This document shows, in pieces, positions 9,331 through 19,036 of a stretch of DNA of 25,093 nucleotides. The notes below the pieces were generated by a model, which saw only the letters and a list, made by a program, of their open reading frames with translations, was not told where the DNA came from and searched no databases. This stretch comes from Stentor coeruleus. Lineage: Eukaryota; Ciliophora; Heterotrichea; Heterotrichida; Stentoridae. Both the position numbers and the translations under genes were made by a program. Every line of letters begins with the position of its first letter. Position 1 is the first letter of the stretch. The stretch is from positions 1 through 25,093 of the forward strand of contig MPUH01001055.1 in the NCBI GenBank assembly GCA_001970955.1, given 5' to 3'.

Positions 9331-10196
9331 GAGATTTTTTTAACATATTATCAAGATTGCTGGTTAAAAATTGGTATTTATAAAGTCTTTAGTTATATGG
9401 ATTATGTTGTAGGTAGATGAACATTGAGTATGCTTATTATGGAGGAAATATAATGATTAAAAACCTGAAATTTTGATTTAATTTGTATCCTAGAGGTTTA
9501 TTAATAATGATAATGCTGAAGATGCTCAATTAGCTATAGGAAAAGCTTAGAAAATTATAAAAACATAATTGGGAAATAAATGTATGAAATTATAATTATT
9601 AAGAGTTTTTAGAAATTTAAAAGACATTTAAAGATCTGGTTTTAAGTTTTTAAAGACTTTAAGGTATTTTAGAATATTGCATGATGAAGAAAAGGTTTAT
9701 TTTTAGATGAGGAATTTTAAGGTTTTATGGTTAGAGTTTTGAATATAGACTGGAAACTTTTGTTTTTCTAATTCTTTTTAGGCCGGAAATTTATACTCAG
9801 ATTTTTCTAGCGCATATTTTTTATTCTAATTATCTTTATTAAGCAACATGAACAATTTTTATATCTTCCTAACAATTAAACTATATTGAGAATCTTATTT
9901 TAAATTTATATAAAAATTCCTGTAAAACTCTCAAACTACTTCTTTAATAATTTCTTTACATTTTCTAAGGGCAAATTGTTAATGAAACCCAAGAAAGTAT
10001 AAGAATAAAATCTCATAAGGCTATAAAAAATGCCTTAGATAAAATTATCAGCGAAATGTCATAAAACGAAATTTCTTCAAAAAAACCCTTATACTACAAG
10101 AAATAAAAGAAAAAGCATCAGATTCAATAGAAAAAGCGTAAAAAACCAGAGAATCAATCAAGTAAATCCAAGAAAAAATAGTAGAGATTAATAATT
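9331..10196. other. Intergenic; possible coiled-coil relic at about 9975-10201 (+)
   Basis: No intact gene is present. Near its end the + strand reads helix-like peptide in two frames joined by a shift in the A7 run near 10080. The pieces are VNETQESIRIKSHKAIKNAL, then a TAA, then NEISSKK, and after the shift QEIKEKASDSIEKA, TAA, KTRESIK, TAA and IQEKIVEINNSN. All four interruptions are TAA. It may be a decayed coiled-coil gene running tail-to-tail into the kinase gene, or just AT-rich noise. I recognise no family. Confidence 0.25.
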
Positions 10197-11603
10197 CTAA
10201 TTAGAAGATATAAGCCCATCAGGAGCTTCAAGGTCATTTTCCTTTTCTTTGTCTTTTATGCTGTCAAAAAGTTTTACAAACACGTCATGCATATCAAATT
10301 CATTACCTTTAAGCTTTCTCATATAGATTACTAATTGATCTTCATATCTATAAAAGTTCATTTTATACTCAAGTTCATTAGTCGTAACTTTCATCATAAG
10401 CTCATTAGTTACAGGTGTGAAAGTTGACCCAGTTTCTTCAAATAATGCAACTAAAGCATCAATAATCGTATTAGGCTCAAGGAATGTAAGGATGCAAGAG
10501 TATTTAAAATACTGAATCTCTTCTTTTGTAATAGTTTTTATAACATAGTCATCATTTAGTATTGAAGATGTTCTCATATTAAAAGGTGCTCTATACATTC
10601 TCCCAGAGTATTTTGTTCGGTCAACACCAATAAGTTTATCAATATTAGCTCTGGTTTTTTCAGTATCAGGTAAAGCAATTGAATTTATAACTGGTCGTAC
10701 ACAAGGTCCATTATACCAATCAGAGCGTTTGATATCATTAATACTATACCTATCCGCAGGATCATAGGCCATCATCCCTCTTATCAGTCTTTTAAACGCA
10801 GGAGAAAAATGGTCTTGGCTTTTATTCTTACAACAAAAGTCCCAAAACTTCTGTTCTTTATTAACCAGCATTGAATAATAAGGATCGATAAGACTAGCTT
10901 TAATAAACGGTGGGTTATAAGATCTCATAATAAATAAAACCACACCTAAAGAAAAAATATCCACCATTTCTCCTCTATACGGCTTGTGTAAATATAATTC
11001 TGGGGCCATATATCCTTGTGTACCCACTTCAGAACCAAGATATCCTGATCCAGACCTGCCTAGCATAGATATAGAAAAGCCAAAGTCTGATAATTTCACA
11101 TTATACTCTTCATCAAAAAGCACATTTTCAGGCTTAATATCTCTATGGCAAATCCTTGCATTATGACAAGCTTCAAGTGCTGATAGTATCTGTTTGAAAT
11201 AAAACCTTGCTGTAGATTCTTCCATAAAGCCATTCTTGAACACATAATCAAACAAAGTCCCATTTGAACAAAGCTCCATGATCAAATAAGTTACAATTCT
11301 TGGTGGAGTATTTCTTCTTTTAGCATAAACCCCGTTTTCTTTAATTGCTACAAGGTTTAAAATATTAGGATGATTGAGTTTTTTCAAGTTGTTGACCTCG
11401 CTTAATAGACTATCTTCCATCCTTTCTTGCATCTGGCTTCCAAGATTTTTTAGGATTTTCGCCGCGAACTTGCTCCCGTTTTCATCCTCGACTAATTTGA
11501 CCTTTGAAAAGCCCCCACTTCCTAGTGTACGCAGCACTTTGTAGTTATCTAATGTGCAGAAATCCATTTTCACTTTATTACGGTCTGATAAATGACTATT
11601 CAT
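10197..11603 (-). CDS. Ser/Thr protein kinase (CAMK/AMPK-like) with C-terminal KA1-like domain
   Basis: The 468-residue protein has a complete kinase domain at about residues 21-296. It shows the glycine loop GSGGFSKV (28-35), ATP-anchoring Lys49 (AAK), catalytic HRDIKPEN (153-160, Asp155), metal-binding DFG (173-175) and GTQGYMAPE (194-202), so it should be active. The DIKPEN loop and the GTxGYMAPE segment fit the CAMK/AMPK-related group. An insertion, RSGSGYLGSEV, lies in the activation segment and could be phosphorylated. After a linker, residues about 370-452 (FLEPNTIIDALVALFEETGS, later VIYMRKLKGNEF) resemble the KA1-type fold found behind AMPK-like and many ciliate kinases, which binds membranes or regulates activity. 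No intron is needed. The substrate cannot be inferred. Its upstream region (11604 onward) lies back to back with the proton-pump gene. Confidence 0.92.
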   Translation of the reverse strand: MNSHLSDRNKVKMDFCTLDNYKVLRTLGSGGFSKVKLVEDENGSKFAAKILKNLGSQMQERMEDSLLSEVNNLKKLNHPNILNLVAIKENGVYAKRRNTPPRIVTYLIMELCSNGTLFDYVFKNGFMEESTARFYFKQILSALEACHNARICHRDIKPENVLFDEEYNVKLSDFGFSISMLGRSGSGYLGSEVGTQGYMAPELYLHKPYRGEMVDIFSLGVVLFIMRSYNPPFIKASLIDPYYSMLVNKEQKFWDFCCKNKSQDHFSPAFKRLIRGMMAYDPADRYSINDIKRSDWYNGPCVRPVINSIALPDTEKTRANIDKLIGVDRTKYSGRMYRAPFNMRTSSILNDDYVIKTITKEEIQYFKYSCILTFLEPNTIIDALVALFEETGSTFTPVTNELMMKVTTNELEYKMNFYRYEDQLVIYMRKLKGNEFDMHDVFVKLFDSIKDKEKENDLEAPDGLISSN

Positions 11604-12411
11604 TGCTAAGCTTATAATTTTTACTTTTGTTTATAGAGTAAGCTAGTTAGATCATCAAGAAAAAGTATATAGTCTTGAGAAATAGGACTAGAAATTCTAA
11701 AGGTATGTATTTGAATTTACAAATTAAAATTAGTATCTAGACAGTGATATTTGCTTTAAGGGTTTAAGAAAAGAAGGTTGAAATTTAATGTGGAAATTAG
11801 GGAAATTGGCCCTTGCTTATAAAGTTTTGGGAGACAAGAAAAACATTGGAAATGAACTGATAGTCAATTGTCTAAGAAAAACTTGCCTTATTATGAAAGA
11901 TAAGAGTTTCATGAGAATTTCAAAGCTAGGGGATTATATTAATAGTGAAACATAGAGGTCATGAGCCTTACACTGAAAATAGATAGATTTCATGAATTTT
12001 CATGACTGAAAATCTCGGTATAGTTCAGATTTTCTAGATTTTCAGCATACTGATAGATTATAAGAAGAGTATAAAAGATAAGATGATTTCTGTTGTTTAT
12101 GATACTTTATAAGAGTCTGGTTGCATTAAATTATAAAATCTATATTTCCTTTATTTCGAACTCATTCAATTTTATAAAGTAGATGTGGTAATTCCATTAA
12201 ATAGTGTTATGAGATAGGAGATTTATAAAAGGTATTTAAAAGTAAAATATATTTATTTAGGGTAGGGTGTTAATCAAATTAAGCTAAACTTGATATATTG
12301 ATTATAGATTTATCATTATATAAAATTTTTAGAGTTTTTATGTAATTTATGCATTTATCTATTATACCTAAAGTATATAATATTAAACATAATCCCAATA
12401 TGGTGCCTTTT
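11604..12411. other. Intergenic between divergent kinase and H+-ATPase genes
   Basis: It contains no convincing gene. The part next to the kinase start is moderately G-rich on the + strand, the orientation expected of a leader for a minus-strand gene. A 55-codon ATG frame at 11788-11955 (+) is open but matches nothing I know. A 16-nt telomere-like string lies at 12257-12272. Confidence 0.35.
12257..12272 (+). repeat. Short interstitial telomere-like string
   Basis: The sequence TTAGGGTAGGGTGTTA contains TAGGGTGTTA, a 10-nt match to the terminal repeat, preceded by TTAGGG. It lies about 150 bp before the transposase relic. It is short enough to be chance. Confidence 0.25.
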
Positions 12412-12735
12412 TAACCAGTCATATCTTAAACAAATTGTCTTTACAGATGTCTATCTACCTGAACAAATTTACAACTACGACAAGACCGGACTTAATTGGC
12501 AAACTCTTCCTAAAACTACACTTGAATCTCTAAATGAAACAAATGCGGAAGGCTATAAATTCTCAGAAGAAAGAGTTACTTTTTTGTATATTCTAATGCC
12601 GCTGGCTAACTCCTTTTTTATTACAACTTTAAGTGTCCCAACTATCCATTGGGCAGATTCTCAGACTCTCAAGTGCGAAAGTATTTAAAGGATTCGAAAC
12701 GCAGGGCAAAAAGGCATAATCAAAATAAATTAATG
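12412..12735 (+). mobile_element. Decayed pogo/Tigger (JERKY-like, DDE_1) transposase fragment
   Basis: One frame reads LPEQIYNYDKTGLNWQTLP (about 12455-12511) and then KTTLESLNET and EGYKFSEERVTFL. This is the block around the first catalytic Asp of Tc1/mariner-superfamily pogo/Tigger/JERKY transposases, whose consensus resembles EQIYNADETGLNW..LP..TL followed by K.SKERVT.L. After a frame change near 12590 the next family block SNAAG appears (12592-12606), followed at once by a stop. Beyond that only weak similarity remains in mixed frames up to about 12735. The Glu after the catalytic Asp is replaced by Lys, there is no N-terminal DNA-binding region, and I saw no terminal inverted repeats. 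This is an inactive remnant retained in macronuclear DNA, lying just upstream of the proton-pump gene. Confidence 0.75.
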
Positions 12736-12847
12736 CAAAGCTAACAACTATGATCGATATATTTCACTATTTAACTAGCTAATTAGCTTTACTAACTAAC
12801 TTTACTTCTTGGATGTTGCCATTTTTGGAGAGAAATATAAATTCATC

Positions 12848-15568
12848 ATGTCTGACTATAAGAAACTTTCAGACCAACCTGAAGAAGAGCATAAAAACCC
12901 TTCTGCGCTTACTCCTCAGCAACTAGACGAGATGCGGACACCAGAAAGTGGTCTAACATCAGGTGAAGCTCGCAGACGTTATGATAGAGATGGTCCAAAT
13001 GCTCTACCAGAAAAAAAAGTTAACCCTTGTTTGAAGTTTCTATCATACTACTGGGGTCCAATGCCTGTTATGATCTGGGCAGCTATCATTATCGAGCTAG
13101 CCAGGCTTGCATGGTTGGACTTTGGAGTTCTTATGGTCTTACAGTTCGTCAATGGTTTCGTTGGTTGGCACGAAGAGAAAAATGCAGGAAACGCAATTGA
13201 AGCTTTAAAGAAAAGTTTAGCTTTAAAAGCTAGAGCCAAAAGAGATGGGAAATGGGAGGAAATCAAAGCGAGCGAATTGGTCATTGGTGATAGAGTTGGG
13301 ATAAGACTTGGAGATATTCTCCCTGCAGATTGTCAATTAGGTCCAGGATATGCTGAAATCGATCAATCAGCTTTGACAGGAGAGTCTTTAGCTGTTATAA
13401 AGTATGAAGGAGATATAGTATACCAAGGTTCTGTATGTAAAAGAGGTGATTTAGAAGCTATAGTCGCTGCCACAGGGGCAAGGACCTTTTTCGGAAAGAC
13501 CTCAACTTTGGTAGCTAGCGTGACCCAAAGAGGGAACTTACAGAAAATTTTACTTAAAGTAGCATTTTCGCTACTCATCGTGTCGACTCTCCTTGCTATT
13601 ATTATTCTTATTGTAGTTTCAGTTAGAGGGAATAATTTCTTAGAAAGCTTATCTATATGTGTGGTCCTCATGGTTGCATCAATTCCTATAGCCATGCAGG
13701 TAGTCTGTGCTACAACTATGGCTGTTGGTGCCCATGCTTTAGCCAAAAGAAGGGCTATTGTTAGTAGACTAAGCGCTATTGAGGAGCTTGCAGGAATGAC
13801 AATTCTTTGTAGTGACAAAACAGGAACTTTGACGAAAAATGAGCTGACAATACAGCAACCGATGCTTTTAAAGAGCTACACAGTTGAAGATCTTTTCCTT
13901 GTTGCAGGGCTTGCTGCTAAGAGAGAACAAGGTTCACAAGATGCTATTGATAAATGTGTGACTGAATATGGAGTCCAGAAATGCAAAATTTCTTATAGTG
14001 GTTATGAGGAAGAGGACTTCATTCCATTTGACCCGAAAATCAAAAGAACAGAAGCGACAGTAAGGAACTCAAGATCAGGAGAAACTTTTAAATGCACAAA
14101 AGGAGCTCCTCAGGTTGTATTGGCCATGTGTAATGACCCAAGCATCGAAGAAGAAGTGTCAAGAAATGTTATGGACTTAGCCGCTAGAGGCTATAGAACT
14201 TTAGGTGTTGGCAGGACTAATAAAGAAGGTAAATGGAACATGATTGGGCTTATATCATTATATGACCCTCCACGTGATGATACTAAAGAAACTATACAAA
14301 AAGCTCTACAAATGGGCCTTAAAGTTAAAATGATTACCGGTGACCAGACTGCCATTGCCAAAGAAACAGCACGTCTTCTTAATTTGGGTGATAGGATCTA
14401 CAATTCTGAGCTTTTAAGTGATGAAGCTACAGCTGTGCAAAGAGAACTTCTAAACTCGATAATTGATGAAGCTGATGGATTTGCTGAAGTTTTCCCTGAA
14501 CATAAATATGCTATTGTTGCGATATTACAAGAAAGAAAAAAAAGAGTTGGGATGACTGGAGATGGTGTTAATGATGCCCCTGCTTTGAAAAAAGCTGATG
14601 TGGGTATTGCTGTTGATGGAGCTACTGATGCTGCTAGAGCTGCTGCTGATATTGTGTTAACATTACCAGGACTTTCAGTTATTATAGAAGCAGTTTATAG
14701 AGCAAGGAAAATCTTCCAAAGAATGCAAAATTATTGTATTTACCGTATTGCCTGTACTTTCCAATTATTGATTTTCTTCTTTGTCACTATGGTTGCCATC
14801 AATCCTCGAGACTTCGCTTATCATGATAGCCATGGCAAAGTTCCTCCTAAGGTATTTGCCTTACCCGTACTTACAATTGTCATCATCACATTGTTAAACG
14901 ATGGGACAATTATATCTATTGCTTATGATAAAGTTACAGTATCAAGAACACCTAACAAATGGAACTTAGTTCTTATTTTCTCTATAGCTACATTATTAGG
15001 AGGTGTTGCCTTTATAAGTTCAATGATAATGCTTCTTTGGGGTCTTGCTAATATGGCTCATGGAGGGACACCTTTCCTTAATACTTTAGGTTTTGATCGT
15101 TGGCGTTATGGAGAAGTTATGACAATGATTTTCCTTAAAATCTGTATTTCCAACTTCCTCACAGTCTATTCAGCAAGATGTAAGAGTTGGTTTTTCACAA
15201 GAGCCCCAGGGAAATTTTTAGCTATATCTACATGTTTCTCTATGCTTATGACTACAATCCTTTCATGTTATTGGTATCTTAACTTTAGCACAGGAGGCTC
15301 AAGTAGTATTCCAGATATGAATTCGATAAGTTGGTCTACTGCTGGTTATGTATGGATTTGCAATATAATAGTGTTTATTGCTCAAGATGTTGCCAAATAT
15401 TTTGCTATGATTGCATTTGAGAAATATTACGCAATTACAGGCAAAGATGGAGGATTTTCAAGCGCTGTGCTCACTGACTCATTCTTAATCTTCAATGAAA
15501 ATGTTAGGAAGTCGATTGTCACAAGAAGGTCGATGGCTGCAGCTCATGCAGGAGAGTTTAAGCATTAG
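12848..15568 (+). CDS. Plasma-membrane-type H+-ATPase (P-type, P3A)
   Basis: The 906-residue product pumps protons out of the cytosol using ATP, energising the plasma or vacuolar-type membrane. Hallmarks are LTGES (residues 176-180, actuator domain), CSDKTGTLT with phosphorylated Asp323, KGAP in the nucleotide-binding domain, MITGDQTAIAKE, and GDGVNDAP (571-578). The last is followed by the P3A-type ADVGIAVDGATDAARAAADI and VLTLPGLS. About ten transmembrane helices are expected, including VASIPIAMQVV in M4. The length and sequence fit plant, fungal and protist P3A pumps, but the C-terminus (ENVRKSIVTRRSMAAAHAGEF) is short compared with the autoinhibitory R domain of plants. I chose the ATG at 12848 (MSDYKKLSD); the frame stays open upstream to a TTG but holds no better ATG. 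The LRR gene starts 24 nt after its stop on the same strand. Confidence 0.96.
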   Translation: MSDYKKLSDQPEEEHKNPSALTPQQLDEMRTPESGLTSGEARRRYDRDGPNALPEKKVNPCLKFLSYYWGPMPVMIWAAIIIELARLAWLDFGVLMVLQFVNGFVGWHEEKNAGNAIEALKKSLALKARAKRDGKWEEIKASELVIGDRVGIRLGDILPADCQLGPGYAEIDQSALTGESLAVIKYEGDIVYQGSVCKRGDLEAIVAATGARTFFGKTSTLVASVTQRGNLQKILLKVAFSLLIVSTLLAIIILIVVSVRGNNFLESLSICVVLMVASIPIAMQVVCATTMAVGAHALAKRRAIVSRLSAIEELAGMTILCSDKTGTLTKNELTIQQPMLLKSYTVEDLFLVAGLAAKREQGSQDAIDKCVTEYGVQKCKISYSGYEEEDFIPFDPKIKRTEATVRNSRSGETFKCTKGAPQVVLAMCNDPSIEEEVSRNVMDLAARGYRTLGVGRTNKEGKWNMIGLISLYDPPRDDTKETIQKALQMGLKVKMITGDQTAIAKETARLLNLGDRIYNSELLSDEATAVQRELLNSIIDEADGFAEVFPEHKYAIVAILQERKKRVGMTGDGVNDAPALKKADVGIAVDGATDAARAAADIVLTLPGLSVIIEAVYRARKIFQRMQNYCIYRIACTFQLLIFFFVTMVAINPRDFAYHDSHGKVPPKVFALPVLTIVIITLLNDGTIISIAYDKVTVSRTPNKWNLVLIFSIATLLGGVAFISSMIMLLWGLANMAHGGTPFLNTLGFDRWRYGEVMTMIFLKICISNFLTVYSARCKSWFFTRAPGKFLAISTCFSMLMTTILSCYWYLNFSTGGSSSIPDMNSISWSTAGYVWICNIIVFIAQDVAKYFAMIAFEKYYAITGKDGGFSSAVLTDSFLIFNENVRKSIVTRRSMAAAHAGEFKH

Positions 15569-15592
15569 GATAATATAATAGATTCCTATAAT

Positions 15593-17731
15593 ATGTCTAC
15601 TGTTTATATAGATGCATGCAATCAAAAAGGAATTAAGCCTTTGAAAGAAGTTCAAAGAGCGATTGAGACAAAGGAAGATTTACAGATAAATTCTAAGGTA
15701 CAGCTGGTAAAAGATATGTAGACTGATCTTGACTTGTCGCCGATTGGGTCGATAATGACAGAAAATTTGAGTTTTTTGATTCAGTTTGAGATGACTGGGC
15801 AGAGGGTAAGTGAAAATGGTATTAGTTTTCTTTGTAAAGGACTTCAAAGTAATAAAATACTTAAAAAACTTAGCCTCCCACGTAACGGAATTTGCTCAGT
15901 TGAGAGTATTTCTATGCTGAGTTATGCTTTACAGAAAAATACAAGTGTGGAATTTTTGGATTTATCAGAAAACAGCATTGAAGACTCTGCTGCTGAGGCA
16001 CTTAAAGAATTAATTAGAGGGAATGAAGTTTTGAAAAAAATATGCTTGGAACATAACTTGATTACAAGTACATGCTTTGCTGTAAGTTTGTGTGAAAATA
16101 ATGCGTTGATACACTTTTCGATGTCTTACAACCCTTTGTCATTTGAGAATTTTGTATCCTTACTTGAGATGCTAAATATAAATACAACTTTACAACATCT
16201 TGGGTTAAAAGGGATAAAATTTTCAGGCCCAGCCAATATCAAAGAAAACGTCTCAGGTGTGCTAACAAACCAAGAAGCAATTATTTTAAAATTAGCAAAC
16301 ACCATGCGAAATTCTTATCTAAATTCAATTTCAATTGACCTTGACCCAAATTCAACATTACAATTACGTGAACTTGAGACTTCATTATTAAAACATAACT
16401 CATCTTTAACAAACATATCATCAGATACAATAAATTGGAGAAACTCATTACAAGGTCCACTTTTAGGAATACAAAAAGCATTAAAAGCTAATAGTTGGCT
16501 AAAAAAAGAAGACTCAAGTGATGAAGAAGCTCCTTACGATTTACAAAATATAATTGCCGCTAAAAAATTACCAATTCAAGTGGCTAATACATTAAAAAGT
16601 TTACCTAATGCTTTGGATTCTGATTACGATAAAATTTTAGATCACTTTTCAACTGAAAGTCCTAATTTTTCTTCAAGAGTTGCTACTTCTCCTGATTTTA
16701 CTGTGAATTCGCCACATCTTTCTGAGACTAAAGAACCTCATAAAGATCCCAGATTAAAAAGGTTAGAACTAGGAGAAAAGCCTCAGGATAGTGAAAAAAT
16801 ATCGAAAAAACAAGTTATGATGATATTTGATGACTTTTCTAATAAAGTTCAAGGTTTTCAAGATGAGATTCTAAGTCAAGTAAATGCTTTACAAGACCGA
16901 GTTTTAGAATTAGAAACCAGTATAAAAAACTTTAACCCCAGTTTTTTATTAGGGAAAATATCAGAACTAGAGAAAAAAGATGAAGCAACACAAAATCTCC
17001 TTATGCTAATAAGTCGAGAACTAGCTGAGCTCAAAGCCCAAAATTCCCAAAGCACTAGGGAAAATAGTCGGTACAGCAAAACTCAAACTGAATTTAAGAT
17101 CTCAGATATTGAAAAAAAAACCACAGAGCACTCAAATGCTATAAATAAACTTGGGAGAAATCTTGAAGATATCGAACTTAAAATGCTCAAAATACAAACC
17201 TTTATCCAAAGCCCAGAAAAAAGCATAAACTATACAAAACAAAGTGAAAATTCTAGTAAAAACTATATCGAAAGGGCTTCTTCAAAAAATAGTGAAAAGG
17301 GTTTCTCAAGAAATCTAGAAAAAGATTTCGATAAAAGTAATGAAAAACACTCAATAAAAAACAGCGAAAAAAACTCAGCAAAAAATAGTGAAAAAAATTC
17401 ATTAAGAAATAGTGAGGAATGTAGGTTTTCTGATTTAGGAAACGAAATAAATCTTAGAAAAGAAAATAGTGTAAATTTAGATGAAAATGTTGTACTTGGG
17501 CAGATTCCAGGACTTACTGAATCCTTAGTAATCAAAGCTATACAAGAAAAAAACTATTGGAACATAAGGAAAAAACTAGACTTAAGTCATGAAAACAGCC
17601 CAACAAAGCCTATAGATAATTTTTACTCTCCAGAAGAATGTCCAAGTAGAGATTTATACCAAAAACTCTATCAAAAAGGTATGAACTTCATCTCACGCAG
17701 TGGGTCTTCCACAAAAAAAATATATAATTAG
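15593..17731 (+). CDS. Leucine-rich-repeat plus coiled-coil protein, one 15-nt intron
   Basis: Exons 15593-15706 and 15722-17731 encode 707 residues once the intron at 15707-15721 is removed. Without splicing the ATG frame would hit a TAG after 41 codons. The N-terminal MSTVYIDACNQKGIKP and the join QL/TDLDLSPIGS give the usual lead-in to ribonuclease-inhibitor-type LRRs. About five LRRs follow at about 70-200 (LKKLSLPRNGI, VEFLDLSENSIED, LKKICLEHNLITS, LIHFSMSYNPLSF, LQHLGLKGIKF). Coiled coil is likely at about 395-520 (VQGFQDEILSQVNALQDRVL, SELEKKDEATQNLL). A low-complexity stretch with NSEK-type units lies at about 555-605. Such LRR/coiled-coil proteins in ciliates are often scaffolds of basal bodies, cilia or cortex, but no specific orthologue is claimed. 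The gene lies 24 nt after the H+-ATPase gene and 33 nt before the MORN gene. Confidence 0.85.
15707..15721 (+). other. 15-nt spliceosomal intron in the LRR gene
   Basis: The sequence GTAAAAGATATGTAG starts with GT and ends with AG. It contains an in-frame stop, and its removal joins two frames without a shift (CAG CTG | ACT GAT CTT). A length of 15 nt is the characteristic intron size of Stentor and related heterotrichs. Confidence 0.88.
17281..17415 (+). repeat. Degenerate in-frame NSEK repeat within the LRR gene
   Basis: The codons specify repeated units such as KNSEKG, SNEKHS, KNSEKN, KNSEKN and RNSEEC, about five to seven degenerate copies. The unit is built on AATAGTGAAAAA-type DNA. It forms a charged, probably disordered linker between the coiled coil and the C-terminus. 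Confidence 0.7.
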
Positions 17732-17764
17732 TATCTGCAGTTTATAACAAATTTATTAAAAATC

Positions 17765-19036
17765 ATGGGAGCTACAACCTGCAAAAACTGCAGTTTGACA
17801 ACAATTTTTGACAAAAACTCAGAACTGGACCTAAAAATTGTATTGATTATCTAGGAATATACACATGAAATCAAGTCTACACCTCAAGCTAAGAACTATG
17901 ATGAACTGAGAAAAATTGTCCCAAGGCTTAAAGCTCTTTGGCAAGGTCACACAATGCGAAAATTATTCCTTCACCTTTTACGTCAATCCCGTCCAAATCA
18001 CTTGTATTTTAGTAAGACTGAAGTTTTTGAAACATTATCATCTGAAGGATCATCTCTAACGAAAAGATATGGAAATCATACATACAAGTCTGGGGGAATA
18101 TATATTGGAGAATGGCTTGGGGGGTTTAGACATGGATATGGGTCAATGATATGGCCAGATGGGGCAAAATATGAAGGAAATTGGAGCTATGGTAGACCAT
18201 TAGGATTAGGAAAATTTGTTCATGTTGATAATGAGATTTACAATGATAAGTGGATTAAATATTGGGTGTTTCCTAGAGATATATTTTCGAGTAATGGGAA
18301 TTATGAAAAACTTAAAGATTCAGCAAATGATGGATATTTGTGGCTTTGGATTAAACATGAACTTTTTAAAGTAGAACCCCCTGAACAAAGAAGAAACTCA
18401 TCAGTGACTAAAGAACGTAAACATACAAAAAATGATAATTCTGAACAAATCAAAGATGTGAAAAATAGAGTTGAATTTATTGTTAGGAAAATTTCTGAAC
18501 TTAAACAAGAGTATAAAATTTTAAGCTCAAATGATGTGAGAAATCAAAGGCAATTTAGTCATGAGAGTGGGATTGTATATATAGGTGGGTGGAAGGATAA
18601 TAAAAAAAAAGGCTTTGGTAAACAGATTTGGACTACAGGAGATGTTTATGAAGGGGCATGGCTAAGTGATAAACAGCATGGTTTAGGAAAACATCAATGG
18701 AGTACAGGAAATTCATATTTTGGTCAGTTTGAATATGATCAAAAAGAAGGATTAGGGGAGTATTATTGGAAAGATGGAAGTTTTTATATTGGAGAATGGA
18801 AAAGGAATAAAATGCATGGCTTTGGAAGACATAAATGGGATGATGGGAAAGAATATATTGGTGAATGGAGTAATGGGGCTAGAGAAGGCTTAGGCTTGAT
18901 GATATATAAAAATGGAAGTAAGTATGAAGGAAACTTTTTGCATGATAGGCCTCATGGATATGGAGTTTTATACGAAGCTGAAGGAAGAATACTTCAAGGA
19001 TACTGGGAAAATGGTAAATTCATAGACCCGGCGTAA
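17765..19036 (+). CDS. MORN-repeat protein with IQ-like motif and N-terminal myristoylation-type start, one 15-nt intron
   Basis: Exons 17765-17839 and 17855-19036 encode 418 residues after removal of the 15-nt intron. The start MGATTCKNC has Gly2 and nearby Cys, the pattern of an N-myristoylated and perhaps palmitoylated membrane anchor. An IQ-like motif (LKALWQGHTMRK, residues 50-61) may bind calmodulin or centrin. One MORN group lies at about 103-160 (YIGEWLGGFRHGYGSMIWPD, YEGNWSYGRPLGLGKF). A second group at about 264-413 has about six more repeats (YIGGWKDNKKKGFGK, YEGAWLSDKQHGLGK, YIGEWKRNKMHGFGR, YIGEWSNGAREGLG, YEGNFLHDRPHGYG), with a charged helical insert between. MORN repeats attach to membranes and organise cortical or ciliary structures. 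An ATG at 17954 would lose the anchor and the IQ motif, so the spliced start is preferred. The gene follows the LRR gene by 33 nt. Confidence 0.9.
17840..17854 (+). other. 15-nt spliceosomal intron in the MORN gene
   Basis: The sequence GTATTGATTATCTAG is 15 nt with GT...AG ends and supplies an in-frame TAG. Removing it joins CTA AAA ATT to GAA TAT ACA in one frame and extends the protein to a good ATG at 17765. It shares the GTA start and TAG end with the other intron in this window. Confidence 0.9.

Noticed and set aside
11788..11955. Small + strand ATG frame of 55 codons (MWKLGKLALAYKVLGD...) upstream of the kinase
   Set aside because: There is no family match beyond a vague TPR-like look, and it lies in the kinase leader region; chance is likely in AT-rich DNA.
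12809..12847. Longer H+-ATPase start from an upstream TTG
   Set aside because: Nuclear genes normally start at ATG; the ATG at 12848 gives the expected N-terminus.
13363..13818. Minus-strand open frame of 151 codons inside the H+-ATPase gene
   Set aside because: It is a shadow of a strongly conserved coding sequence on the other strand.
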